A DNA stretch of 64,000 bases from Pomphorhynchus laevis (GCA_012934845.2 WNNJ02001922.1:1-64000); one strand, 5' to 3'. Positions 20,351 to 34,000 are shown, counted from the first letter of the stretch. A program made the numbers and translations. Notes: generated by a model from the letters alone, not told the origin.

Positions 20351-20779
20351 GATGATTCGAAGAGAGGAGCAGCCACAACAAAGGAGCAGAAGCCAAATGA
20401 TGTAGAATAGTTTTGGGACATATAAAACAAGGGAATTATTATAAATTTATCACAAAATGAATAAATTTTAAAATTATAAATACAATTTTATTCATAACAA
20501 TTATAACGCCTATCTAACACCTATCTAATGTGGTCCAAACACCGTATTTGCCCGAATCGTTTGCAACTTCGTGACGTTTGAAATAGATCATTGCTCGAAA
20601 TCGACGATCTGAACTCATCTGCAGTTAGCTAGCTGTCTTTCATTTTCTTGCTTATAGTTATCCTTCTTGTAATCAGCTTATTACATTCAAAAATTTTCAA
20701 TTTTCCTCAGAAATATGGTCCGCCTCACGATTTCGGCGAGCGAAAAAATTTTGAAGATATACCATGAATAAATATATAT

Positions 20780-20890
20780 TTATTGGATTGACTAATAAAT
20801 AACATACGATGTATAAGAATAAAGATTATGAGTAATCAGAAGGAACTGCTATGTTATCATATTTCGACCCTGTTCCTTTAATATTTGATT
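20780..20890 (-). mobile_element. Penelope tail fragment
   Basis: Minus-strand tail: attgactaataaataacata, then aggaactgctatgttatca. No RT. Confidence 0.6.
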
Positions 20891-21109
20891 TGACTAATTC
20901 AAATATTCAAATATTAAAATATTTAATATAATATTTATTTTATATTTAATATAAATATATTAAATTATATACAAACATTGTTTATAGTCATTTAATTATA
21001 ATTTAATCATCTTAATTATATAATTCTAATCGTAATTATATATTCCCATTGTTTAGATCAGGTAACTGAGTTTTCTATTTTTTATAATAATAAAAAAGAA
21101 TAATAAGAA

Positions 21110-21205
21110 TAATAATAATAAGAATAAATAACATACGATGTAAAAAAATAATGATTAGGAGTCAAGAGTAATTGCTATGTTACCAACATTGCAGCGGGTT
21201 TGATA
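21110..21205 (-). mobile_element. Penelope tail fragment
   Basis: Minus-strand tail: aataacatacgatgta, then taattgctatgttacca. Diverged and short. Confidence 0.5.
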
Positions 21206-21770
21206 CATGTTTATGATTTATTTTCTTTGATAAAATTGGATTAGCTGATGATTTATGTTTAATACAAAATAGACATACTCAGCCAACTGAGTGTGTGAGT
21301 AGGAATTTTAACGCATTTATGTAATAAGCGCATTTATGCAATACTTACGACGCCGTTTTTAATCAAATTATATATTAAATATTTATGTTTAATTTATATT
21401 AATATATTACAGTGTATATTGAATTGATGCGTGTATGATATTAATTATATTAATGACCAACTCGGTTAGGTATCGAGGATGCTCCTTAGCTCGATATCTC
21501 TTTGCAATATTTTTTAAAGAAATAGCACACAATATTTTTCTTCAATTTTCCAAATGGTATTTTTTGTTGGAATTATGGATTAGCAGGCTTTAATATTCTC
21601 GTGTAATGACAGAATTAAAGATGTGTGCTCAAATCGTATTTTTTGCTGGCATCAATTTTGTAATAAGCGGACTTTCTGGAAGATGTGTGGTGCAATATTA
21701 ATTTATATTTTTTTACGAAATAGAGCTTAGTGTTAAGGAAAAATTTATTGGAATAAATTCAGAAGCATTT

Positions 21771-22204
21771 TTATAAAAATAGACAAAAGACATTTGATAG
21801 CATACAACTTCTATTATGTAATTTATGGCTTAATCGTTCATACAATAATTTCATTAAATAAATCAGAGTGCATACGGTGAGTAGATATCTAAATAGCTTG
21901 AAGCTTATCTTACTCATGTTCTCAAATACGTTTGTTGTTCTTTTATTTGAATTAGAATATTTTCTACAGTACTCATATAAACTCTCTATTCTTTGTTCTA
22001 ATGCAGGATTGTTTATTTTGCTATAGGTTATTATCTTTCGACATCTGCGTAGAGACCAGTTCACGCATTCTATAATATTAAAGGTTTCAGTTTTGTCTTG
22101 CAACATGACCTGATCAATAATGCTCAAATAGGTAAGGCAATTCCTTGCGCATTGTTGATTTATCTTATGAAAATACGCATCGGCTTGTATAGTTTCTTGT
22201 AATT
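21771..22204 (-). CDS. Possible terminal exon of an unrecognised gene
   Basis: A minus-strand frame begins after an acceptor-like ttattgcag (exon base 22204) and stays open for about 143 codons to a stop at 21771. Peptide pieces are QADAYFHKINQQCARNC, then LQDKTETFNIIECVNWSLRR, CRKIITYSKINNPALEQR and FRYLLTVCTLIYLMKLLY, the last being a hydrophobic segment. It does not match the Penelope or LINE families. The ORF is long for such AT-rich DNA and has balanced amino-acid use. I do not recognise it. It lies just downstream, on the same strand, of the duplicated segment at 22.4-23.6 kb, but a link is not shown. Confidence 0.4.
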
Positions 22205-22412
22205 CTGCAATAAGATAACGATCCGTTGTAATTAATTAAGACTGAGAGATAATCCAATATAAAATCACATTTTCAAAAATTCTTTAAATTGCCTTCGAAA
22301 ATGTAGCGTCATGCGCATTTGATAAAATAATATTTTATTATTTATAATAAAAACCTATAATCTATAATTATAAATATAATTATAGATTATAATTATAGAT
22401 TATAATTATAGA

Positions 22413-22876
22413 GTATACACATGTAAAGACGTGAAAAAGTGATTGGCAACATTCAGAACAGTAAAGACAATTACAAGTCAAAGATCTTTCATGAATCATT
22501 ATGCGTTTCACACAAATTTTAGCGTGATATCCATGTAATGATGCACGCCAAATAAGAGGTTTCTTACTATAAAAGGGATTTCTCCAATTCGCTTGAGTAA
22601 AAACATGAGTTAACTCATACCCAGGGTCTAAAAGTGCGGTCTTACTTTCAAGATTTTGAATATTTGTAAGAAATTCATGGGTGAGAGAGATAGGTTAAAA
22701 AGATCTCTTATATAGATCAAGCATGGCTTCACCTTTGCTTATTTATGAGTACAATATTATTGTAATTATATATTGTAATGATACTTTATTAATAATAGAA
22801 TATATTTTACTTTGTATACGTAATTTATACAATTTATAAAAATATGAATAGTTTATTATAATTGATTGCTTAATAA
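22413..22876. repeat. 464-base direct repeat, copy 1
   Basis: Appears identical base for base to 23141-23604 (offset 728). This copy is truncated on the side where the other continues an open frame, so it looks like the derived copy. It carries the same zinc-finger-like coding segment on the minus strand. Confidence 0.95.
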
Positions 22877-23089
22877 TATTAATAATTATATTATATTATA
22901 ATAATCAGATAATAATTATCGTAATAATATTAATGTTGAGATTTATTAAAACCACTTTGCCTTTCAGCTTGGGTCAAACAAACAAGGACAAACAGATTTG
23001 CAAATAAATTGGAAAAATTGAATAGAAATTCTGCAATAAACATTCAAAATAGTTGATTGTTGAATATCAAATCACCATAATCAAATTTG

Positions 23090-23604
23090 GTTATGGACCG
23101 GTGCTAACCGGTCAATACTACTGAGTGATAATTTCGATAAGTATACACATGTAAAGACGTGAAAAAGTGATTGGCAACATTCAGAACAGTAAAGACAATT
23201 ACAAGTCAAAGATCTTTCATGAATCATTATGCGTTTCACACAAATTTTAGCGTGATATCCATGTAATGATGCACGCCAAATAAGAGGTTTCTTACTATAA
23301 AAGGGATTTCTCCAATTCGCTTGAGTAAAAACATGAGTTAACTCATACCCAGGGTCTAAAAGTGCGGTCTTACTTTCAAGATTTTGAATATTTGTAAGAA
23401 ATTCATGGGTGAGAGAGATAGGTTAAAAAGATCTCTTATATAGATCAAGCATGGCTTCACCTTTGCTTATTTATGAGTACAATATTATTGTAATTATATA
23501 TTGTAATGATACTTTATTAATAATAGAATATATTTTACTTTGTATACGTAATTTATACAATTTATAAAAATATGAATAGTTTATTATAATTGATTGCTTA
23601 ATAA
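23090..23604 (-). pseudogene. Direct repeat, copy 2, with a zinc-finger-like coding segment
   Basis: 23141-23604 is the second copy of the perfect repeat. On the minus strand it encodes KTALLDPGYELTHVF, then NWRNPFYSKKPLIWRASLHG, then ERSLTCNCLYCSECCQSLFH, then LSKLSLSSIDRLAPVHNQI. The C-x2-C ... H-x3-C arrangement followed by LSKLSL..I.R also occurs in the repeat units at 32.4, 33.6 and 45.9 kb, so this is part of a mobile family rather than a host gene. Such a zinc-binding tail is known at the end of some non-LTR reverse transcriptases, but no RT core adjoins it here. Only about 115 codons are open. Confidence 0.5.
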
Positions 23605-24540
23605 ATTGTTTAATTAATGTAAATTAGTCACTATTTACTTCAATTTTTTATTATAAAAATGAAATGTTTATTATATTTTTAACATTTTTTATGATAATTT
23701 AATGATTATTGCCAAATTCGGCTAATCATTTTTCGAAATTTTTCACAAAATAACTTTTCAAATTGTTTTCGTTATTTAACGCAAACAAATATGTTTCTTA
23801 GTTTACATTCTCAAATTAAAATGACGCCAAATTAGTGTCATATTATTTTTAAATGCGAGATTTGAGGGAAATTCTACATTCCGCGTCTAAAACATAATAT
23901 TATTTTTAAATCATATTTTTTTATCTCAAATAAGGTTTTGAGTAGATTAAAAATGTTCAAATAGTCTCTAAATTTGCTAGGAATTGTCTGCAATAAAGCA
24001 TCTACTGCATTTATATATTTCATTTTAAAAAATTTAAAATTGTTTTAAATTTAAATGAAAAACATCAAACTTTTAATTTCCGAAATGTTTAATCATGTCA
24101 ATAGAATTTACCCATTTGCTACTATATATAGTGTTAATAGGAGGAAAACAGAAGATGGAACTTGTTTTTGAAAAAATGTTTCGCCACTTAGCGGGGACTT
24201 TGTCAGTTCAACTATTGTAATCAGTTTAATAATCAATCAGAACTTTAAGAAATAACTGACAAATACTAACTGACAAATACTAACTGACATAATAAAGGAA
24301 TCATATGTGTATAATCTAAAGCTTAATCACATTAAAGTAACAAAATTCCATAATAGTTTTTGCAGATGAATAAAAACAAATATCATTTTTAAAATTGAAC
24401 AGCAAGAATAACTTAAAATTGTACGTAAAACATTAAAAAGAAGAGGGTATATTCAAACGATCTGCATATAAATAGCCCAATTATTTAAACTTTATTTACA
24501 CATTTTAATTGAGAAAACTACTGAGAACAAAATCATATTT
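23605..24540. other. AT-rich intergenic stretch
   Basis: No gene seen. aatactaactgac is repeated in tandem near 24264-24290. Otherwise low-complexity. Confidence 0.5.
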
Positions 24541-25900
24541 TTTTGCAGCTAGAAAATAATATACACTAACCGTAAACTTCATTAATAAATGTATAGATAA
24601 CATAAATATAGCCGGACTTTTAAATAATTCTAAAAGTAAAGAAATAATAGGGTCAGATTTAGGTAAATATATTCCTAAAATAAGGTATAAACTCCTACCA
24701 CCATAAGGACGAAAAATTTGTAATTATAATAAAGAATTAAAATCAATATGTAACGATAATATTAGAAACATAATGGAAACAGAATGCAATTGTAAAAGTC
24801 TTAGTTTTGATAAATTAAATGAACATATTGTTGAAGTAAATAAGTCAATATTAAATCAAAAACTATTAGAAAAAGAAGATTTTTGGATTAAAACGCTTAA
24901 TTCCATGTACCCATTAGGATTGAATGATGTGGTACAAGAATTGGCAGAAGTAGTATAATACATAATAAACAACTATATTATAATAATCCGGTTAAACGCA
25001 AGCAAAGAAGTCATGGCGATAAAAGGAATAAGAAAAATAGACTTAAAAATATTAAAAAAGATAAATATATATGAACAATTAGAAATACTAAAACAACTTT
25101 TAAGAGATAATAAACTAAAAGATCTTTATGTAAATATAAGAAGTTTTTCTAAAAATATCATTTGTTTAATAAATCAAAGATGAATAAACGATTATGATAG
25201 GCTAAGTTGTAAAATAGACAGTTATTGTAATACAAAATACTATAATCGTACAATAAATGCTAATAATAACAATAGAAAATATACATTAACCATAAACTTC
25301 ATTAATAAATGAATAGATTACATAAATATAAGTAGACTTTGAAATAATTCTAAAAGTAAAGAAATAATAGGATCAGATTAAAGTAAATATATTCCTACTA
25401 TAAGGTATAAGTTGTTATCTCCATTATGACGAAAAATTTGTAATTATAATAAAGAATTATAATAACAATAAAAAGGTCTGTTTTCAAATCAGTTAACTGA
25501 TCTGTTTTTAAATCAGATATTTTGTTATAATGTTATAGACAGTTATTGTAATACAAAATACTATAATCGTACAATAAATGTTAATAATAACATTAGAAAA
25601 TATCATAAACTTCATTAATATATGTATAGATAACATAAATAAAGCCGGACTTTTAAATAATTCTAAAAGTAAAGAAATAATAGGATCAGATTAAAGTAAA
25701 TATATTCCTAAAATAAGGTATAAGTTGTTACCGTCAATAGGACGAAAATGGGAATATTAATAAACTTTAAATAATGTTTTTAAGTAAAGAAATAATAGGA
25801 TCAGATTTAAGCAAATATATTCCTAAAATAAGGTATAAACTTATACCTCCATTATGAAGAAATATTTGTAATTATAATAAAGAATTGAAATTAATGTAAT
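24541..25900 (+). mobile_element. Penelope endonuclease/linker fragments in tandem
   Basis: A linker module (FINKCIDNINIAGLLNNSKS, then KEIIGSDLGKYIPKIRYKLL, then KICNYNKEL) occurs about four times, starting near 24550, 25270, 25600 and 25765. Between the first and second copy lies an endonuclease-like end segment, EDFWIKTLNSMYPLGLNDVV, followed by a basic stretch; read with a frame change the latter gives KRKQRSHGDKRNKKN. The FWIKxLxxxYPxGLN signature is typical of the GIY-YIG endonuclease region of Penelope-like elements. The frame at 24773-24958 is the longest open piece. The same order recurs inverted at 40.6-41.4 kb. Confidence 0.75.
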
Positions 25901-26489
25901 ATTGGCATTAGAAACATTGCAAAAGTCTTAATTAACGATATCGAACTGACGATAGAATTAACAATTTGAATTATTCGTGTCAAATGCACGAATCAAGCAA
26001 TAAACACTTTCCAATATTCAAATTCAATCTTATGTGAATTTGTTTTTATCATGTTACTTCCTCGTATTAAGTTTTTCTCCGCGTTTTATGTCAATGATGA
26101 ATTAATAAAATAATTTTTTGAATAATTCGGTTTTTTCTTAATGTTCAATTGTATGCTCAAAATAATCTTAATGGTGATAATACCTGTAATTATTGAATGA
26201 ACGGAGCGTGTTAATGCTTGCTCAGTTGAATTCAAAACCATTTTGCGCCCTGATTATCCAATAACCACATTTGTAATTCCGAGATAATTATGTTTAATAA
26301 GTACTTAGTATTAAATGCATATTTGAAAAAAGTCGTAGCAACAATGTGGCGCTAAAAGATAGCGCCAAAATAGACGCTATGATACTTTGCAATAAAATTA
26401 ATTTTCAAAATTAGATATGAGCTCAGATTGAGTACCGTAACAATTTTTTTTAATATTGAAATAGAATACGCTAATTATCTGAATTTAAA

Positions 26490-27010
26490 TTTTTGAGGTG
26501 ACATATTTAAATTTACAAGAAACATTTTTTTGCATGAGCATTCATGCATACCATATAATATAAAATATAATACATGAAATTTTAAGAATTGCAACAATAT
26601 GTAATGATATTGGCTTTCTTCAAAATCATTTAAATAATTTAATAGATACATATTTTAAACTAGGTTACTTTAAAAATAACATCAAGCAGAAAATAGTAAA
26701 ATATATAAATCAACACAATAATATAAAGAATAAATTTAAACTCTTAAGTGGCAATTTTTATGGATGGATAATAAATAATATACTTTGTATTAGAATAAGA
26801 TACTATATAATCAAATTTAATCAGAAGAAATACGTCCTTAACACGTATTTGGCCTCGCTGCTATGTTGGGTCGAGGAATAAAAGCCAAAACCTGAAAGTA
26901 TAGCATGTTCCTCCTGATAACCTCTAATTCTTATTATGATACAACGTTTGATATTTAGAAGTCAATTCATAAAAATGACATTTTTTAATTTCAATTTTAA
27001 ATTTTAACTT
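26490..27010 (+). mobile_element. Penelope RT C-terminal fragment with tail
   Basis: The block from gacatatttaaatttacaag to the tail terminus near 27000, including gcctcgctgctatgttgggt, ccaaaacctgaaagtatagc and cctcctgataacctctaatt. The tail is well conserved; the 5' part is missing. Confidence 0.85.
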
Positions 27011-27049
27011 GATTAAAATATAATATTAAATATCATGCCATATATTATA

Positions 27050-27745
27050 AAATATAATACTTTTAATAATGAAATTTTAAGAATTGCAATACGACATGAT
27101 TTAGGTTACAATAAAAAATTATCAAACAGAAAATAGTAAAAAAAATAATATCTAATTTTCAAGTAAGCTTGACTCTGAATTTCTAATTAAAATGTAGATT
27201 AAAAGTAAAAAATTAATTAGTATTTAATACCTTATGAAACCAATATTAATGATAACGAAGGTATATATCTAGATATAAACATTAAATTAACATTAACTAA
27301 AACTACTATTAATCTATATCGTAAAGATGACATTTAAATTTACAAGAAACATATTTTTGCATAAGCATTAATGCATACCATATAATATAAAATATAATAC
27401 ATCAAATAATGAAATTTTAAGAATTGCAACAATTTGTAACGATATTGACTTTCTTCAAAATCATTTAAATAACTATTTATTTAAATAGATTAATTTTAGA
27501 ATATTTAATTAGAATATTAATTATAATTTAGAATATTTTAATTAGATTACTATAAAAATAAAATCAAACAGAAAATAGTAAAATTAATAAATCAACACAA
27601 TAATATTAAAAATAAATTTTAACTTAGCGAACAATTTTATGTATGGATAAAATTGAATATATTATCTTTAAAAAAGACACTAGATAATCAAATTTCATCA
27701 GAGTAAATACATCGTTAGCATGTATTTCGTTCCGCTTCTATTTTA
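27050..27745 (+). mobile_element. Broken Penelope RT C-terminal fragment with partial tail
   Basis: A short fragment at 27050-27150 is followed by the C-terminal block from 27236 (aaaccaatattaatgataac) to a degraded tail near 27740. Several indels. Confidence 0.75.
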
Positions 27746-27759
27746 GACCAAGGAATAAA

Positions 27760-28620
27760 CATCAATTAAAACTACTGTTAATTTATATCATAAAGATGAC
27801 ATATTTATATTTACAAGAAACATATTTTTGCATGAACATTCATGTATACCATATAATATAAAATATAATACATTAAATAATTGATGATAAATATAAAATA
27901 TAAATATATGAAATATATGTTTCGATACAATGATGATATATGTGTATTTAATTCTAATAATTTTTATTCAATTAGTGAACAAATTTATCCAGGTAACCTC
28001 ATTCTTAATAAAACCAATATTTATGATGAAGAGCGTATATATCAAGATATGAACATTAAATTAACATCAATTAAAACTACTGTTAATTTATATCATAAAG
28101 ATGACATATTTATATTTACAAGAAACATATTTTTGCATGAGCATTCATGTATACCATATAATATAAAATATAATACATTAAATAATGAAATTTAAATATA
28201 TGAAATATATGTTTCGATACATTGATGATATATGTGTATTTAATTCTAATAATTTTTATTCAATTAGTGAACAAATTTATCCAGGTAACCTCATTCTTAA
28301 TAAAACCAATATTTATGATAAAGAGCGTATATATCAAGATATGAACATTAAATTAACATCAATTAAAACTGCTTTCAATTTATATCGTAAAGAAGGCATA
28401 TTTAAATTTACAAGAAACATATTTTTGCATGAGCATTCAGGCATACCATATAATATAAAATATAATACATTAAGTAATGAAATTTTAAGAATTGCCGTAA
28501 TATGCAATGATATTGGCTTACTTTAAAATCATTTAATAATAAAAAGCAGCTAAATATAAAAATATAATCAAAATATCATTAAAAATAAATTTAAACCATT
28601 TAGCAAATTTTTTATTGGTA
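27760..28620 (+). repeat. Tandem array of a Penelope RT segment, period about 292 bases
   Basis: The RT segment from FRYIDDICVFNSNNFYSISE to [14 protein letters not shown] occurs twice in tandem (27902-28193 and 28194 onward), preceded by a partial unit at 27760-27880. The period of 292 is not a multiple of three, so the frame changes at each junction. The first full unit contains NDDICV in place of IDDICV. The last unit ends near 28526 and is followed by a decayed remnant to 28620. The array looks like local tandem duplication of a truncated element, not separate insertions. Confidence 0.85.
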
Positions 28621-28639
28621 GATAATATAATATATAATA

Positions 28640-29130
28640 TAATACAATATATCGTAAATATGACATATTTACAATAAACATATTTTTGCATTAGTTTACA
28701 TGCATACCATATAATATAAAATAAAATACATTAAAAAATGAAATTTAAAGAATTGCAATAATTTGTAACGATATTGGCTATATTCAACTTCATTTAAATA
28801 ATTTAATAGAAACATACTTTAAACTAGGTTACTATAAAAATAAAATCAAACAAAATAGTAAAATATTTAAATCAGCACAATATTATTGAAAATAAATTAA
28901 AACTCAAAAGCGAAAAATTTATATGGATAATAAATAATATACTTTGTATTAGAATAGAATACCAGATAATCAAATTTATCATAGTAAATACGTATTTGGG
29001 TCCGTTGCTATGTTGGGTCAAGGAATATGGGCAGAAATCAGATATCATAGCAGTTACACCTGATGAGTTCTAATTTAAACGTCGATACATTGTCTGCTAT
29101 TTATTAATCAATCCATAAAAATTGACTTTT
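28640..29130 (+). mobile_element. Penelope RT C-terminal fragment with tail
   Basis: Degraded C-terminal block followed by a tail with gttgctatgttgggtcaagg and atcatagcagttacacctga. Confidence 0.75.
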
Positions 29131-29579
29131 ATTAATTTTTTTACTGTTTCTATAACTTTTTATAAATACTATATCTCAGTTAGTTAATCGGATTTGTACC
29201 ATTTTCTTCGCATACCTGTTTCTCATCATTTATCTAATCTAAATAGTGTATATTTAATAAACCTAATAATAGGTTTATTAAATAAACCTTGTATAATACA
29301 ATGTTTATTTATATATAATATATTATATATAAATAATATTTTATATATTAATATAAAATATTATATTAATAAATAAAATATTAATATATAAAATATTTTA
29401 TTTATATATAAACTTTGTATAATACCTAATAAATGCCAGTCACATTATTATATTGTGAAATTACGACGTTTTTTATATTTATAAATTAAAAAATATTGCT
29501 AAATAAATTTAAATAATTAAATAATAATTAATTATAAATAATTATAAATAGTTTTATAAAGTATTTTATATAACTTATA

Positions 29580-30175
29580 TTACGTTGAAATTTAAAATTG
29601 AAATTTAAAATAAAAGTCAATATTTATGAATTGACTAATACATAACAGGCGTTGAATTAGAATAAGAAATAGAGATCATCTGGAGGAACTGCTATGCTAT
29701 AAGGTTTCATCAACTATTTCACAATATTTGCTATTTATTTTTCCTGTTTGATTTTATATATAGTTAAAGTAATTAATAATTAAACAATAATAAATAATTA
29801 TTTCTGATTGCCTCTTTTAATAGGAGGCAACCTCTTTCTAACGCTTCTTTAATATCTACTAAATCTAGATTTGTATAAAGCGTACTAAAATCGTATGTAT
29901 TTATATTTTGAAAATTTATTCCTTTTGTCTGTTCTAAAAATTCTTTTGTAGAATTAATACTGAAATAGTGTTTTATACCAGTATTAATTTCGATTATCCT
30001 ACAATATTTTTTAAAGTGTGCTTTAATTACTTTAAGTATTTTATTCATATAAACAGAAAGTGGTTTTAATGTACATTTAAACGCACTACATATGAACCTA
30101 GGATTTATTGGATTTTTATGTAATTTTGGATTCCAATATAATTTCCTGTTTGATTTTATATATAGATAAAGCAAA
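29580..30175 (-). mobile_element. Penelope element: RT N-terminal part joined to tail
   Basis: The minus-strand frame 30174-29773 encodes the RT entry region YWNPKLHKNPINPRFICSAF and [19 protein letters not shown], then [20 protein letters not shown]. It is followed at 29580-29725 by the 5' half of the family's tail, so palm and C-terminal RT segments are deleted between them. The phrase PKLHKxPxxxRFI and DFSTLYT are conserved Penelope RT motifs. Confidence 0.85.
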
Positions 30176-31019
30176 TAAATAATTAAATAATTATAAATAA
30201 TTAAATAATAATAATTATATAAGATTTTAAATAATTATATTTCTGATGGTATCTTTTAATTAAATTAGTTCTCTTAATACATACGATAATTTTATTGAAA
30301 AATAAATATGTCGTTTTTATCACACGAAATATCACGTTGAGTAAAGTAATTTAAAATCAGAATATCGCTTGATTTTTAAAATCACTACATATTATACTTT
30401 AAATTATCCTTTTATATTATATTTTTTATTAAAATATACCGTCTATTATTCAATAATACATTAAAATAAACAGTAAAAAATAATAATACAGTAATAATAC
30501 AGTAAATAATATAAAGAATTATTAAAGCTAGATTAAAGAAAAGAAGAAAATGTTTATTGATATTTCGCTAACCTATTGATATTTCGTTAGCATCTTAAGA
30601 AATGTAATTTTCTAAAAAATTCCAAAAAAGTTTATAATTTGATTTTAAATTCTATAATTTTGATATTTTCTAAAATTTTATTCTTCATTAAAATTACAAA
30701 ACATTAAATAAAATATTGACAAAAAATTTAATTTTATAATATTTTAATTAATCGCGATTTCTCAGTACTCGTTGATGTAAATATATAAAATAACATAAAA
30801 AACAAAAATATATTTTGTTATAAGATATAGCAAAAGGATCGTTTATTATAATTCTATTATGATTCTATAATTCTATATTTTATATTTGAAAATAACAATC
30901 TATAACAGCTCTATTATGGATTATAATTATGTGAGTCTTAAAAAGTCAAAATTTTAAGAATCAAAAAGTATAAGTTTACACTCGAATCCACTTAAAATTA
31001 CAGTAATAATGGGTAAATA
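30176..31019. other. AT-rich stretch downstream of UTP23
   Basis: Contains the UTP23 3' UTR and low-complexity DNA. No canonical polyadenylation signal stands out near the stop codon. Confidence 0.5.
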
Positions 31020-34000
31020 TTAAGATTGTGCATCGTCTGTTTGAATATGTTTCAGTCTTTTCTTTTTCAATGCTTTTCGTATCCGATTCTTTTCTCGCTT
31101 TTTAGCTTCGCGCTCCGCTTTTGGACGTAAACACGATAGAGGATTTCGTTCCTTTTTGCGACTTCGCTTTTGCTTCCTTATCGATTTAATAAGAGTGCTT
31201 GATTCGCATTTTTCATTTTTCAACTTTCTTACACGTTCAAATTCTTCCTTGGGCAACTTTATTAATGACGAGTTATGGCGATCAACAGATTGTTGATTTT
31301 GCTTAGAAGGCTTTTCTAAGGTAATTGCCTTATGAGAAATAAAAAGCAACGGATGACCTGGCAAATATCGTATGGATCTGCGCAAACTTAAGCTCTTAAA
31401 TAAAAAAATACATTCAATTCAAACATTACACTTAAAGTACAAGAATTTTTACGAATAATCGAGAAAATAATAATTTTGAAATTAATTGACGACGAAACAT
31501 CACCTAGAATATAATAGACTAAAGTGATTACAATTGTAAAGAATTGCAACACGAAAGAATCCAGCAACTATAAAACTCACTTAGAACATAATGGAAGTTT
31601 TGGATTCTTTCGTGTTTATTGTACATGATGGCAATAAAACATCTACATTTCCGGCCGCTAGTATATCTAGCTTAATATAATGTATTTGAATTTAACAAAC
31701 ACCTACAGATTGAAATTAATTTTTGAAAAACCTACAAATTGAAATTAATAAATTAATTAATCAATTCTAAAATGTATTTGAACACTTAATTAAATCTCAG
31801 CATTATAAAATTACATATTTCTCGCGTTGGCGGAATTATAGACAAAAGAAAAAGCTTTGTTATAATCAGGCAAACTTGCGACTGTTATGTTCCAAGTTTG
31901 CAACGATAACGCAACTCTATCTGTGTATACAAGAAACACGAAAGAATCCAGCAACTATGAAACTCACTAAGAACATAATGGAAGTTTTGGATTCTTTCGT
32001 GTTTATTATATATGATGAGAGCTGTGTTGAAAGAAATGTGCTAGATGTGTTACTACTATTTGATTTAAGATGATGTAACTGTCAAAAGCTTGTATAATTG
32101 TATCATATGATTTAATCAAATTCGTCTTATTAAATCTCGACTTGCAAATCCAGTTATGTTCAATATCGACATAATATAGTAATCATATAATTATGTAATT
32201 AATTCCACACTAAAAATATATAATACGTAATAATGAATACTTTACTGAACCCAAAAATGCTTTTCGGCTTTAAGGCATTTAAAAGAGCAAATATTATAAA
32301 GGCAAATTTAAAATGTCTTAAGAAAAAGATTTTCAGGTGTAACTAAAAAATCTTGGCATTTCTGTTCATGACATGTGCGAACCGAGAAGCGATTTATCTC
32401 TCGGAGGCTCAGTTTTGAAAGAAGTTTACATTTAAACGCATGATCTAAAGAGGAAGATTTTTCTCCACAAAATGCGCACATACGTTGTCCCAACGTATGT
32501 CTTATCTAAGCGATAAGGTGGACCACCTCTTCGACATTTAGATTCACTTTATATTTCGGCAGATTTACCTCCAGATTGTTGTCATCGTAAATCTTTCAAT
32601 TGAGCGAAGCAAACTTGAACTTCAAACAATATATTTGACAAAATAACCATGTGCTTAAAGTACCGTCTCGTTGTTCGGAGTTACTTCTTTTAGTTCTTCT
32701 GTCAAATCTCACAATCTACCCGAAATATTCGCCTATTTTGGAATATAAAATTATCAGCCGAATCGGACTGCATTAAAAAATTACCGTTATTTGACAGTGA
32801 AGATCAAAACTGCATTTTGCACTGACAGTGATTTTACGACTGATTAAAAAAAAGATTTATTTTTACGTGGCAAATGCGTGCCAGCGAACGCTTACATGAC
32901 CACAACAAAAACAAAAAAAATGTATCGAGGAAGTGGTTACGAAGAAATTTGAATGCAGGGAGCGCGGCGGACGTCGAGTGGGAGCTGATTCCAGGCGAGT
33001 GGGGCGGTGACGAGGAAGGATCGGAGACCGTAGTTGTTAGAGTAATTGGGAACGTAGAGTAAGAGGGAATTACGGGAACGCAGTGATAGAGAGGTGGGAC
33101 GAGTGTCGTCTAAGAAAGGAAGGTTGATGAACGATGGGAGCCGACAGCGATGAGACGAAAAGTTACGAGAAGAAGGCGGAGTTTGATGGATGTGGATGGT
33201 GGGCCAGGAGAGTTGGGCAAGATATGTGGATGTGTGGTCAGCGCGACGGAGACAAAAGAGCACTCGAACGGCTGAGTTGATGATTACTACTATTTGATTT
33301 AAGATGATGTAACTGTCGAAAGCTTGTATAATTGTATCATATGATTTAATCAAATTCGTCTTATTAAATCTCGACTTGCAAATCCAGTTATGTTCAATAT
33401 CGACATAATATAGTAATCATATAATTATGTAATTAATTCCACACTAAAAATATATAATACGTAATAATGAATACTTTACTGAACCCAAAAATGCTTTTCG
33501 GCTTTAGGGCATTTAAAAGAGCAAATATTATAAAGGCAAATTTAAAATGTTTTAAGAAAAAAGATTTTCAGGTGTAACTAAAAAATCTTGGCATTTCTGT
33601 TCATGACATGTGCGAACCGAGAAGCGATTTATCTCTCGGAGGCTCAGTTTTGAAAGAAGTTTACATTTAAACGCATGATCTAAAGAGGAAGATTTTTCTC
33701 CACAAAATGCGCACATACGTTTTCCCTCGACTTATACATGGACTTCTTATACTACATAGATGGTCATTGGTATTCATGAATAGGCATTCACCAAATTAGC
33801 TGACATTCGTTACATTCAGGTATCCCTATTTTGGATATATACTGGAGACTGAAATTTGACCTTATTTATAGTAATAACTTTTGCATAGTGATATTTTGCG
33901 TTTTCAGTAAAAAGTATAGTATCAGCTAGACGAAAAAATTCGTTTAATCAATCTGGCTTGATATATATCTAGCTGTTTAAAAGTAAACGCGTAAGTAATT

